A DNA stretch of 56,558 nucleotides from Bacteroidota bacterium (GTDB taxonomy: Bacteria > Bacteroidota > Bacteroidia > Chitinophagales > Chitinophagaceae). Location of the stretch: positions 1 to 56,558 of the forward strand of contig JAKQJH010000058.1 in NCBI GenBank assembly GCA_029561255.1, read 5' to 3'. The notes beneath the pieces were generated by a model that worked only from the letters and a program-made list of their open reading frames with translations, was not told the origin of the DNA and ran no database searches. Below, piece after piece: positions 8,029 to 16,563 of the stretch (position 1 is its first letter; the number at the start of each line of letters is the position of its first letter). Position numbers and translations under genes: made by a program.

Positions 8029-8826
8029 ATGATTTTGTATAAAACAGATGAGCAGGTGGAACAGATGCGGAAAAGCGCCCTGCTGGTGAGTCACACGCTC
8101 ACCCAGGTAGCTGCCATGCTGAAGCCCGGGCTCGATACCCTTTCTATAGATCAACTCATTGGTACCTATATCCGGGATCATCAGGCAATCCCTTCTTTCC
8201 TGAATTATCATGGCTATCCTTTTAATTCCTGTATCTCCGTCAACGATGTGGTAGTGCATGGATTTCCCAATAAACGCGAATTAAAAGATGGCGATATCAT
8301 CACCGTGGATGTAGGAGTGATTCTGAATGGCTGGCATGGTGATCATGCTTATACCTTTGCCATCGGAGATCCCGGTAAAGACGTGATGAAACTGATCCAG
8401 GTGACCAAGGAATCGCTTTACAAAGGCATAGAGAAGGCAGTGGCCGGTAACCGGGTGGGTGATATTGGTTTTGCTATTCAGGATTATACCGAGAAGAAAC
8501 ATGGCTATGGCGTGGTTCGGGAACTGGTTGGTCATGGCTTAGGTAAAGACCTGCATGAAGACCCGCAGGTACCCAATTATGGCAAACGGGGAAGCGGGGC
8601 CAAATTAAAAGAAGGCATGGTACTCGCCATTGAACCGATGATCAATATGGGAAAAAAGGAAGTGTATACCGAAGAAGATGGCTGGACTGTCCGCACCCGC
8701 GACGGCAAACCTTCTGTGCATTTTGAACATGATGTATGCATCCGGAAAGATAAGGCGGATGTTTTGTCAGATTATGGCCCTATTGAAAAAGCAGAAGCCT
8801 TGAATAGTAATTTGTTTACTTATTGA
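8029..8826 (+). CDS. map: type I methionine aminopeptidase
   Basis: It removes the N-terminal Met from nascent proteins. All metal and catalytic residues of the family are present: His77, Asp94, Asp105, His169, Glu202 and Glu233, in the motifs VDVG, GDHA, GHGLG, IEPM and FEHD. Length is 265 residues. It follows secY as in many genomes, but it lies behind a terminator and has its own promoter. The usual next genes (infA, rpmJ, rpsM and so on) are absent; the next gene is on the other strand. Confidence 0.97.
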   Translation: MILYKTDEQVEQMRKSALLVSHTLTQVAAMLKPGLDTLSIDQLIGTYIRDHQAIPSFLNYHGYPFNSCISVNDVVVHGFPNKRELKDGDIITVDVGVILNGWHGDHAYTFAIGDPGKDVMKLIQVTKESLYKGIEKAVAGNRVGDIGFAIQDYTEKKHGYGVVRELVGHGLGKDLHEDPQVPNYGKRGSGAKLKEGMVLAIEPMINMGKKEVYTEEDGWTVRTRDGKPSVHFEHDVCIRKDKADVLSDYGPIEKAEALNSNLFTY

Positions 8827-8941
8827 TTTTTTTTCGGTAACCTAATTTATTTTCAAGGTACCAGGTACGAGTTTTGTGTTGCGAGAGAATTTTAAAAGGG
8901 AGCATCAGTTTGTTAATGAAGAACTACTTACTTAGGAGGCC

Positions 8942-8969
8942 CTGACAACTGACAGCTGACACCTGACAA
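8942..8969 (-). repeat. heptamer array (CTGACAN)4
   Basis: Four exact 7-bp units follow each other on the plus strand: CTGACAA, CTGACAG, CTGACAC, CTGACAA. Read on the strand of the papain-like gene, the array begins 8 bp after that gene's TGA stop. It belongs to the heptamer arrays seen in several other gaps of this window. Confidence 0.85.
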
Positions 8970-8977
8970 CTTATTCC

Positions 8978-9568
8978 TCACAGCAGCCGGTACTTAATTT
9001 CCACCCGTTCATCTTTCCAAATCTCCTGCGGACTGATATAGGTGTCATTCATTTTAAAGAGCACACCGGATTTGGCATACGCGTCACGTACCAGTTCTGA
9101 GCAGATATAACTTTTATTCCGTTCCCTTTTTCCTTTCCGGAACAGGATCCGTAACATGATACGGATGATCTCCCAGTTGTCATAGGGCCGGGTCAGCTGA
9201 TCGAGGCCAAAGCTGATGGCTTTATTCAGCTGCTGTTCTTCCAGCTGGCTGTTGAGCCGGGCAATCACCACCTGACCTTTATACGGCCTTTTTTTACCCT
9301 GGTAATTCCGGAGATAATTCGATAGCGGGATCATCCGGATTCCCACCCTGGGTTCCGCTTCCAGTACCAGCACTCTTCCCAGTTTTTCATCTTTGTAAAC
9401 GATGGCCACATGACTCCATACACTTTTGGTCAGCCGCTGAATCATGCCGGAAAAAGTATAACTCCCGGAACTGAAAAAGATATGTCCGGTCTGCAGATAG
9501 TCCCTGATTTTATCATAGGGCACCACGGGTATTTCCTGGAGTTCTTTTTTAGTAAGCTGTCCTGCCAT
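8978..9568 (-). CDS. permuted papain-like hydrolase (YiiX/YaeF type)
   Basis: A 196-residue protein without a signal peptide. The segment SVWSHVAIVYKDE (near residue 70) and the later YICSELVRDAY (near residue 155) supply the His and Cys of the circularly permuted NlpC/P60-like papain fold. Here the His precedes the Cys in sequence. Family members are thought to act as amidases or thioesterases on lipids or cell-wall peptides, but the substrate is unknown. It is divergent from the BaiN-type flavoprotein gene, with 63 bp between their starts. Confidence 0.72.
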   Translation of the reverse strand: MAGQLTKKELQEIPVVPYDKIRDYLQTGHIFFSSGSYTFSGMIQRLTKSVWSHVAIVYKDEKLGRVLVLEAEPRVGIRMIPLSNYLRNYQGKKRPYKGQVVIARLNSQLEEQQLNKAISFGLDQLTRPYDNWEIIRIMLRILFRKGKRERNKSYICSELVRDAYAKSGVLFKMNDTYISPQEIWKDERVEIKYRLL

Positions 9569-9631
9569 AAGCGAATTATTGTCGTAGAACGAACTTAATT
9601 AAATTTCATCGTTCTTTGCAAAAAACAATAC

Positions 9632-10858
9632 GTGGCTAAAAAACTGGTCGTGATCGGAGGAGGGGCTGCCGGAATTTTCTGCGCCGTGAATGCAGCCCGG
9701 ATGAATCCGGTGCTGGATGTGATCCTGCTGGAGAAATCATCAAAATTTTTATCTAAAGTACGGATCAGTGGTGGAGGCCGTTGCAACCTGACCCATGCCT
9801 GTTTTGACAGGGAGGAGATGAGCCGGCATTATCCCAGGGGCCAGCGTTTTGTGAAGAAGGCCTTTCATCGTTTTTTTACCACCGATACAATACAATGGTT
9901 TGAAGAACGGGGAGTCCCCCTGAAAACGGAGGCCGATGGTCGTATGTTTCCCCAGTCGGATAACTCAGAGAGTATTGTCAGTTGCCTGCTGAAAGAAGTG
10001 AACCAATACAAAGTGGATATCCGGATGAATGCGGAAGTGCTGCAGTTGCAAGAAAAAGAAAATGGGTTTGCCTTACTGCTCAGTCAGGCTAAAACGCTGG
10101 AGGCGGATTATGTTTGTGTGGCTTGTGGCGGATATCCTAAAACGTCCATGTTTGATTGGTTGCTTCAGACCGGTCATACTATTGAACCACCGGTACCTTC
10201 ACTTTTTACATTTAATATTCCTCATCATCCGGTAACCGGACTGATGGGGGTCAGTGTGCCGGCCGCCACTGTAAAAATAAGTGGAACGAAAATGGAAGAG
10301 ACGGCCCCTTTACTGATTACCCATTGGGGATTGAGTGGGCCAGCTGTGTTAAAACTCAGTGCCCGCGGTGCCCGGGAATTGGCGGAGCGGAATTACCATT
10401 TCTCTGTAATTGTAAACTGGTTGCCGGGGCAACAGGATCAGCAACTCGCCATACAGTTCCGCAGCATACGAACGGAACTGGCTGCTCAAAAAATCAGTCT
10501 CCGGAATCCTTTTGGTTTACCACAACGGTTATGGGATCTGTTACTTGAATTATCAGGAATTGATAAGGAGAAACGTTGGGCTGATCTTCCCGCAAAGGAG
10601 CAAAATAAATTAGTGGCGAATATCGTACACTGTTCTTTTGACGTGAAAGGCAAAACGACATTCAAAGAGGAGTTTGTTACGGCTGGCGGGATCAGTCTGA
10701 GTGGTATTGATGTAAATACCATGCAGAGTAAAACAGTACCCGGACTCTATTTTGCCGGGGAAATCATGGATGTGGATGGCGTGACCGGCGGGTTTAATTT
10801 CCAGCATGCCTGGACCAGCGGATTCATTGCGGCGAGCGCGGTAGCTGGAAGAGAATAA
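9632..10858 (+). CDS. BaiN/HI0933-type NAD(P)/FAD flavoprotein
   Basis: A 408-residue oxidoreductase starting with GTG at 9632. The N-terminal VVIGGGAAGIFCAVNAAR is the FAD-binding Rossmann motif. VRISGGGRCNLTHA near residue 45 and the C-terminal GLYFAGEIMDVDGVTGGFN are signatures of the HI0933/YhiN family. The physiological substrate of most members is unknown. Its TAA stop lies 2 bp before a long heptamer array. Confidence 0.88.
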   Translation: MAKKLVVIGGGAAGIFCAVNAARMNPVLDVILLEKSSKFLSKVRISGGGRCNLTHACFDREEMSRHYPRGQRFVKKAFHRFFTTDTIQWFEERGVPLKTEADGRMFPQSDNSESIVSCLLKEVNQYKVDIRMNAEVLQLQEKENGFALLLSQAKTLEADYVCVACGGYPKTSMFDWLLQTGHTIEPPVPSLFTFNIPHHPVTGLMGVSVPAATVKISGTKMEETAPLLITHWGLSGPAVLKLSARGARELAERNYHFSVIVNWLPGQQDQQLAIQFRSIRTELAAQKISLRNPFGLPQRLWDLLLELSGIDKEKRWADLPAKEQNKLVANIVHCSFDVKGKTTFKEEFVTAGGISLSGIDVNTMQSKTVPGLYFAGEIMDVDGVTGGFNFQHAWTSGFIAASAVAGRE

Positions 10859-10860
10859 GG

Positions 10861-10916
10861 AATGAGTAATGAATAATGAGTAATGAGTAATGAATAATGA
10901 GTAATGAATAATGAGT
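10861..10916 (+). repeat. heptamer array (AATGARW)8, left arm
   Basis: Eight exact 7-bp units, each AATGAGT or AATGAAT, start 2 bp after the stop codon of the flavoprotein gene. The array ends in AGCT at 10920. It is matched by an inverted array at 11041-11072, so the two could pair across about 120 bp. Confidence 0.95.
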
Positions 10917-10997
10917 AGCTCGGGAAGATACTTTTGTTATAGTTGCTGGCAGAAATGCGGAATATTTAAAAAAAAAATAAAGATGATGTTTTTGTCA

Positions 10998-11023
10998 CGT
11001 TCAAAAAACTGGGTGTTTGAACG
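10998..11023. repeat. inverted repeat between the paired arrays
   Basis: CGTTCAAA and TTTGAACG form a perfect 8-bp inverted repeat with a 10-bp spacer, inside the segment between the two inverted heptamer arrays. With the arrays it would give a nested stem between two convergent genes. It has no T-tract of terminator type directly after it. Confidence 0.55.
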
Positions 11024-11040
11024 TTTAGTTCAATTCGATC

Positions 11041-11072
11041 AGCTACTCATTACTCATTACTCATTACTCATC
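11041..11072 (-). repeat. heptamer array (ACTCATT)4, right arm
   Basis: AGCT is followed by four 7-bp units ACTCATT, ACTCATT, ACTCATT and ACTCATC. This is the reverse complement of the left array. The TAA stop of the minus-strand acyltransferase (11057-11059) lies inside it, so the last residues of that protein (MSNE) are encoded by the repeat. Confidence 0.95.
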
Positions 11073-12025
11073 TGAGCTTTTACCTGCACATAGGCCCATG
11101 CGGTAAACAAAGCCACTATAGGAAACAAAAAGCTCCACCAGCTATGGCTGATCAGCAGGAGCGTAATCGTCAGCAACAAAATATACAAAGGGTAGGTCAG
11201 CAATAAGATGCCCATGACTACGGAATCGTAGTGACCGGGTTCTTTCAGGCGGCTGATCGCATTTTTCCTGGCAAAAATAAAAGGAGGGACATTGATCAGC
11301 CAGCCGAGACAACCGGGAAGGAACAGGATTATTTTTTTCAGGGAGGATACTGGAACTGATAATTTTTCTTTCCGTTGTTTAATGTCGGTGGAAGGAATTT
11401 CATAAACCCCTTTTTCCAATTCCTGTCGCAGGCGGTTATTAAATTCGAGGTTACGGGGGCCATCGGCTGTATGGGCTGCGATCACATCGGAAGTGATGAT
11501 TTCCCCGAAGTTTATAAAAATATTTTTTCCAAACCGTGTGAAGGAACTGTAATTCAAGGCAACCGGTAACACCCGTAGTGGAATATTTTCTTCCCAGGCT
11601 TTGATCGCCAGCCGGGCGGTTCCTTTTTTCAAGGGCCGCAGGTGCCACTCGTTGATGCATTTCCCTTCACTGTAAATAGTGATGATGCCGTTTTGTTTAA
11701 ACAATTCCATACAGGCATCAAAGGTTTTATAATTTTCAGAAAGGTTTTCCACGCCTTCACTGGTCCGGTATACGGGAAGAATTTTCACCGCAGTCAGGAG
11801 TTTGCGGAACAATGGTTTCTTAAACACATCGCCGCGGGCCAGCGACCACACAGGCTGCCGGAATATGGTATTGAGTAAAACAGAATCGAGGAAAGAATTG
11901 GGATGATTGGATGCCAGCAGGAGGGGACCTTTCTCACGCAATCTTTCAGGGTGATTGATGACAATTTTCCGGAAAAAAACACGGATGGCAATCCCGGCCA
12001 TTAATTTCAGGTAGTGGTAGAGCAA
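11057..12025 (-). CDS. lysophospholipid acyltransferase family protein (PlsC-like)
   Basis: A membrane acyltransferase of phospholipid synthesis or remodelling. SNHPNSFLDSVL near residue 40 is the catalytic H-X4-D motif, and IYSEGKCINEWHLRPLKKG is the later substrate-binding block. Hydrophobic segments near the C-terminus suggest membrane anchoring. The start is a TTG at 12025 (322 residues) or the ATG at 12001 (314 residues). The reading MLYHYLK before the ATG looks like family N-termini, so the TTG start is slightly favoured. The C-terminus is formed by the heptamer array. Confidence 0.85.
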   Translation of the reverse strand: MLYHYLKLMAGIAIRVFFRKIVINHPERLREKGPLLLASNHPNSFLDSVLLNTIFRQPVWSLARGDVFKKPLFRKLLTAVKILPVYRTSEGVENLSENYKTFDACMELFKQNGIITIYSEGKCINEWHLRPLKKGTARLAIKAWEENIPLRVLPVALNYSSFTRFGKNIFINFGEIITSDVIAAHTADGPRNLEFNNRLRQELEKGVYEIPSTDIKQRKEKLSVPVSSLKKIILFLPGCLGWLINVPPFIFARKNAISRLKEPGHYDSVVMGILLLTYPLYILLLTITLLLISHSWWSFLFPIVALFTAWAYVQVKAQMSNE

Positions 12026-12190
12026 TGGTGCGCAATAGTGGCCTGAGCCGGTTAAAAATTAAAAATGGCAGCAAATCCCCGGAAACCAGGCACTAAACGG
12101 TTTGCAAGGGTCGCTAAATCAGCGTGTTACAAGAGGGAAACTAACGAAAATTCTTCGTCCTGAAAAGCGTTTTTCCCCATTTTTTTAAAT

Positions 12191-12198
12191 TATCTTTG
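12191..12198 (+). promoter_or_regulatory. -7 box of the rpsA promoter
   Basis: TATCTTTG is an exact match to the Bacteroidota -7 consensus TAnnTTTG. It lies 36 bp upstream of the rpsA ATG, giving a leader of roughly 30 nt. No clear -33 TTTG is seen, only T-rich sequence. Confidence 0.65.
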
Positions 12199-12234
12199 CT
12201 GCCCCGAAATAAAACCATTCGGGAAACAAATATC

Positions 12235-14145
12235 ATGTTTGAAAACAACATTAAAAAACAATTAAACGCTGATGTACAGGAGTCCGGTGCCGAAGAGACC
12301 GTGGCTGCAGCGACAACAACAGCACCTGTGGTAGCCGCGGCTACTGCCCACGACGATTTCGACTGGAGCGTGGACAAACGTAATGTCACTTCTTATACCA
12401 AAGAGGAAAAAGAGAAGTACGACAAAGTGTACGAAAATACATTTGTACAGCTGAATGATGGCGAACTGATGAAAGGTCTGGTTGTTGGTCTGACCAAAAC
12501 GGATGTGGTGCTGAACATCGGATTCAAGAGTGATGGTCTTATTTCACTCAACGAATTCCGTGACATCCCCAACCTGTCAATCGGTGATGAAGTGGAAGTC
12601 ATGATCGTGGAGAAAGAAGACCGGGAAGGTCATCTGAACCTCAGCCGCCGCCAGGCACGTATTACCCGTGCATGGGAGCGTATCGTTGAAGTACACAAAA
12701 CAGGTGAAGTAATCACCGGTACCGTGACTTCTAAAACCAAGGGTGGTCTGATCGTGGATGTGTTTGGAATGGAAACATTCTTACCCGGATCACAGATCGA
12801 CGTTAAACCGGTTACCGATTACGATCAGTTTGTAGGAAAGACCATGGAATTCAAAGTGGTGAAGATCAACGAAACCATCAAGAACGCCGTAGTTTCTCAC
12901 AAAGCCCTGATCGAAAGTGATATCGAAGCACAACGTGCAGAGATCATGAGCAAACTGGAGAAAGGCCAGGTGCTCGAAGGAACTGTGAAGAATATCACCG
13001 ACTTCGGTGCATTCATGGACCTGGGCGGACTCGATGGTCTGCTGTATATCACGGATATTTCATGGGGCCGTATCTCTCACCCGTCTGAGGTGCTGAAACT
13101 TGACCAGAAGGTCAATGTGGTGGTACTTGATTTCGATGATGAGAAAAAACGTATCAGCCTCGGTCTGAAACAACTGACTCCGCATCCTTGGGATGTACTG
13201 GGTGAGAACATTGTTGAAGGCAATGTAGTAAAAGGTAAAGTGGTGAATATTGAAGATTACGGAGCTTTCCTGGAAATTCAACCGGGTGTTGAAGGGCTGG
13301 TGCACGTAAGCGAAATCACCTGGGCCAATACCCCGATCAATGCCAAAGAGTTCTTCAAATTAGGTGATGAGCATGAAGCAAAGATCGTTACCCTGGATAA
13401 AGACAGCCGCAAGATGAGTCTCTCTATCAAGCAGCTTTCTGCTGATCCATGGAATGATATCGAAACAAAATTTGCTGAGGGCAGCCGTCATACCGGCCTG
13501 GTGAAAAACATCACCAATTACGGTGTGTTTGTGGAACTGGCTCCTGGTATCGGTGGTATGATCCATATCAGCGACCTGAGCTGGCTGAAACGCTTTAATC
13601 ACCCGAGTGAATACACGAAAGTGGCTTCAAACATTGAAGTAATCATTCTCGGTATTGATAAAGACAACCGCAAACTGCAACTCGGACACAAACAACTGGA
13701 AGAAGATCCCTGGAATACGCTGCAGGATACCTTTGCAATCGGCAGCATTCATGAAGGAACCGTAACCCGCCGCGATGATAAAGGCGCCACTGTACAGCTG
13801 CCTTATGGCCTGGAAGGTTTTGCCCCTAACCGTCACCTGAACAAGGAAGATGGTAAGAGCATCGGTGCGGATGAAACCAACCAGTTCATGGTCATCGAAT
13901 TTGACCGCAATGAAAAACGCATTGTAGTCTCTCATACCCGCATCTGGGAACAAGGCAAGGTTGAGGAAGTAGAGTCCGCCAAGAAAGAGGCCAGGGCTGA
14001 AGCTGACAAAACCAAAAAAGCCGTGAAGACCATCCAGAGTAAGGTAGAGAAAGCCACCCTGGGCGACCTGGGCGTGCTGGCTGACCTGAAAAAGAAAATG
14101 GAAGGGAATACTGAAGAAGGTGCCGCTGAAGCTAAACCTGAGTAA
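12235..14145 (+). CDS. rpsA: 30S ribosomal protein S1
   Basis: S1 helps mRNA bind to the ribosome. The protein has 636 residues from the ATG at 12235 (MFENNIKKQLNADVQ) and six S1 (OB-fold) repeats. Each repeat shows the GxxxxGxVxxxxxxGxxV pattern, and repeats 3-5 end in the ITDISW, VSEITW and ISDLSW type. An in-frame TTG at 12196 lies at the promoter box and is not a plausible start. The C-terminus is a charged Lys/Glu-rich helix. A strong terminator follows. Confidence 0.96.
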   Translation: MFENNIKKQLNADVQESGAEETVAAATTTAPVVAAATAHDDFDWSVDKRNVTSYTKEEKEKYDKVYENTFVQLNDGELMKGLVVGLTKTDVVLNIGFKSDGLISLNEFRDIPNLSIGDEVEVMIVEKEDREGHLNLSRRQARITRAWERIVEVHKTGEVITGTVTSKTKGGLIVDVFGMETFLPGSQIDVKPVTDYDQFVGKTMEFKVVKINETIKNAVVSHKALIESDIEAQRAEIMSKLEKGQVLEGTVKNITDFGAFMDLGGLDGLLYITDISWGRISHPSEVLKLDQKVNVVVLDFDDEKKRISLGLKQLTPHPWDVLGENIVEGNVVKGKVVNIEDYGAFLEIQPGVEGLVHVSEITWANTPINAKEFFKLGDEHEAKIVTLDKDSRKMSLSIKQLSADPWNDIETKFAEGSRHTGLVKNITNYGVFVELAPGIGGMIHISDLSWLKRFNHPSEYTKVASNIEVIILGIDKDNRKLQLGHKQLEEDPWNTLQDTFAIGSIHEGTVTRRDDKGATVQLPYGLEGFAPNRHLNKEDGKSIGADETNQFMVIEFDRNEKRIVVSHTRIWEQGKVEEVESAKKEARAEADKTKKAVKTIQSKVEKATLGDLGVLADLKKKMEGNTEEGAAEAKPE

Positions 14146-14170
14146 GTAAAAATCCTACTGATACGACTGA

Positions 14171-14205
14171 AGGCTGTCTTTTTTTAAAAGACAGCCTTTT
14201 TTTTT
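14171..14205 (+). terminator. rpsA terminator
   Basis: A 12-bp perfect stem (AGGCTGTCTTTT with AAAAGACAGCCT) closes a 3-nt loop, followed by eight more T residues. It lies 25 bp after the rpsA stop. Confidence 0.93.
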
Positions 14206-14404
14206 AAGATAAAACACTCATTTACGTATAAATACTATGAATTTAATGCTGTTTAAACTTGCATATACCGCAAGTGATTATTTTCTTTGTTGTACCATCC
14301 TTTTGAATATGCCATCAAGTGATTTCAGTAAGATTACCCTTTTCTGATTTGTACTTAAGCATCCTTTGTCCTGGAGAGCAAGCTACCGTACCAAACTTAA
14401 GATT

Positions 14405-15139
14405 ATGAACACTCTTATGTCCAGGATGTATTTTGTCCTTTTCAACTTCATCCGCCCTTATAGCCTGTTGTTTTTCATCCTGTTTGTTTCCCTGCAAGTA
14501 AGAGGGAGCGGACATTCAGCTGCACATATTCATTCATACACATCTCAGCAATTATATAAAGTGGACACCGGTGGCGGGATACTGCCGCTGCATAATTTCA
14601 CACTAACGGTGACCCTTAAAGAAAATACCGTTTTCCTGAAGTGGGTGGCCGAAAATGAAATGAATACAGAGAAGTTTGTCATCCAACGGAGCACGGATGG
14701 GAATTCCTTTAAAAACATGGGGGAACTTCCTCCCACAGGTCCGATCAATATCCTGACGGAGTATAACAGTGCAGATGATATTCAGGGAATAGTCAGCAAT
14801 GTGGCATACTACCGGATCAAAGCGGAAGACAACCGGGGTAATTTTGCCTATTCCAATGTGGTGCCTGTTCGCTTAACCAAAGCTGACGGATTTAGTTTCT
14901 GGCCCAATCCATTCAGTACGTCACTGAATCTTTCCTATAATGCCAGCCTTTCTACTTCTATCCGGGTTGAAATGTATGATAATAGCGGTCGCCGGGTCAT
15001 CCAGCAATTGTTCAATGTAAACAGGGGGATGAACCAGTTATCAGTAAACGGGGCCGCGGGTCTGTCGCATGGATTATACCATGTACGTATCATTGACTTG
15101 CTGACCAATGAGGTTTCTTTTTCTAAAATGGCGAAATAA
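14405..15139 (+). CDS. secreted protein with T9SS type A sorting domain
   Basis: A 244-residue exported protein from the ATG at 14405, with a hydrophobic signal segment near residues 15-35 (SLLFFILFVSLQV). The middle resembles a fibronectin-type or beta-sandwich module (LKWVAENEMNTEKFVIQRS), common in Bacteroidota T9SS cargo. The last 80 residues begin FWPNPFSTSLNLSY, contain VEMYDNSGRRV and end with GLYHVRI. This is the type A C-terminal domain that directs proteins through the T9SS pore. Its function beyond surface display or secretion is unknown. Confidence 0.82.
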   Translation: MNTLMSRMYFVLFNFIRPYSLLFFILFVSLQVRGSGHSAAHIHSYTSQQLYKVDTGGGILPLHNFTLTVTLKENTVFLKWVAENEMNTEKFVIQRSTDGNSFKNMGELPPTGPINILTEYNSADDIQGIVSNVAYYRIKAEDNRGNFAYSNVVPVRLTKADGFSFWPNPFSTSLNLSYNASLSTSIRVEMYDNSGRRVIQQLFNVNRGMNQLSVNGAAGLSHGLYHVRIIDLLTNEVSFSKMAK

Positions 15140-15227
15140 GCCTCCTTCTTATTTGTTGTCTATTTTTTCATCAGGTTTCTGCACATTTTCTTAATTTCAG
15201 CCGTGAAAGGTTTACCAAAACTTCGAC

Positions 15228-15995
15228 ATGGCTGCTATATTGAACCGTCTGAAATATTTTAACCCGGTCCGGAAACTGGTGTACATGATTGTGGGAGCTG
15301 CTTCCTATCCGGGGCTGGCGATCATTAACAAACTGAGCATTTCCGGTACGGAGCATCTGAAAGGCCTCCCACGCGAAAAAGTATTATTCGTCAGTAACCA
15401 CCAAACTTATTTTGCCGATGTCATTACTTTCCTGCAGATATTCTGTGCAGTGAAATGGGGTAAAATGAACAGGCTGGGTGTGCCCTATTACCTGTTGAAT
15501 CCTTTTACCCGAGTCAATTATGTGGCAGCAGAGGAAACCATGAAGGGCAGCCTGATCAGTCGCTTGTTTTTACTGGCTGGCGGACTTACGGTAAAGCGAA
15601 CCTGGCGGGCAGAAGGAAAGGAAGTAAGAAGAGGGCTGGATCCTTCCGATACCCGGAAAATTACCAGGGCCCTGGAAAGAAACTGGGTCATCACCTTTCC
15701 ACAGGGAACCACCAAACCTTTTGCGCCAGGCAGAAAAGGGACAGCCCTTATTATCAAGCAGGTAAAACCCATCGTGATCCCGGTCGTCATAAACGGATTC
15801 TGGAGGGCCTTTAATAAGAAGGGGCTTAAGTTTAAAAAGAAAGGTTCTTTGTTATCCGTAACCTTTAAAGCCCCGCTCGAAATTGATTATGAAGCACCTG
15901 CCGACGTGATCCTCGCACAACTGATGGATGCGATCGAACAGAGTAAGAAGTTTATGATGATGGGGAAACATCACTGGCAATCCACGGATAAGTAA
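15228..15995 (+). CDS. 1-acyl-sn-glycerol-3-phosphate acyltransferase-like protein
   Basis: A 255-residue PlsC-family protein. VSNHQTYFADVITF near residue 55 is the catalytic block, but His and Asp are separated by five residues instead of the usual four. TFPQGTTKPFAPGRKG near residue 155 is the FPEGTR-like block. It lacks a signal peptide. It is convergent with the thioesterase gene, with the two stops directly adjacent. It probably acylates lysophosphatidate or another lysolipid, but the altered motif leaves the substrate open. Confidence 0.78.
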   Translation: MAAILNRLKYFNPVRKLVYMIVGAASYPGLAIINKLSISGTEHLKGLPREKVLFVSNHQTYFADVITFLQIFCAVKWGKMNRLGVPYYLLNPFTRVNYVAAEETMKGSLISRLFLLAGGLTVKRTWRAEGKEVRRGLDPSDTRKITRALERNWVITFPQGTTKPFAPGRKGTALIIKQVKPIVIPVVINGFWRAFNKKGLKFKKKGSLLSVTFKAPLEIDYEAPADVILAQLMDAIEQSKKFMMMGKHHWQSTDK

Positions 15996-16511
15996 TCAGT
16001 CTTTCATAAAGAACGCTTTTAATTCCAACGCGTCATCCGGTTTCATTTTGCCACCCAGTATCAACCGCAGCTGTCTTCTTCGCAATGCACCCTCAAATAA
16101 CTTTTTCTCTTCCTCATTTTCTGCAATTACCGCGGGAACCGGTCTTGGTTTACGGTTAGGATCAAGGGCTACAAACGTATAATAGGCTTCATTGCTTTTG
16201 TATCGGAATTGCTGCGTCATGTCTTCACCCCATACTTTCATGTGGATCTCCATGGAAGTATTAAACGCGCGGGTTACCTTGGCTTCGATATGCACTGCAT
16301 TGCCCAGTTTAATCGGGTTTTCAAAAGAGATATTATCAACCGAGGCAGTGACCACCGGGGCATTGCAATGTTTCTGCGAAGCAAGTGCTGCCGCAATATC
16401 CATCCAGTACATCAGCCGGCCACCCATGAGGTTGCCAAATACATTGGTGTCATTGGGGAGTACGATTTCAGTCATGATCGTCAGGCTGGCCGACGCTTTT
16501 CTTGCATCCAT
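15996..16511 (-). CDS. acyl-CoA thioesterase (hotdog fold)
   Basis: A 171-residue hotdog-fold thioesterase of the YciA/BACH type, which hydrolyses acyl-CoA. The signature LPNDTNVFGNLMGGRLMYWMD near residue 17 (shown by its key residues N, G and D) and the following helix AALASQKHC are typical. It is convergent with the acyltransferase, which fits a lipid-related pair, though they do not form an operon. Confidence 0.88.
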   Translation of the reverse strand: MDARKASASLTIMTEIVLPNDTNVFGNLMGGRLMYWMDIAAALASQKHCNAPVVTASVDNISFENPIKLGNAVHIEAKVTRAFNTSMEIHMKVWGEDMTQQFRYKSNEAYYTFVALDPNRKPRPVPAVIAENEEEKKLFEGALRRRQLRLILGGKMKPDDALELKAFFMKD

Positions 16512-16524
16512 ATCTTCTTTTTTG

Positions 16525-16532
16525 CAAATATA
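16525..16532 (-). promoter_or_regulatory. -7 box of the thioesterase gene
   Basis: On the minus strand the box reads TATATTTG, an exact TAnnTTTG match. It lies 13 bp before the ATG, and the short leader contains AAGAAG. Confidence 0.6.
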
Positions 16533-16563
16533 GGCAGTTAAATATCAGTCATCCGTTTGTCTG

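Noticed and set aside
10861-10916. Tandem short repeats suggesting a CRISPR array
   Set aside because: The units are 7 bp with no spacers and no cas genes nearby, so this and the other heptamer arrays are not CRISPR.
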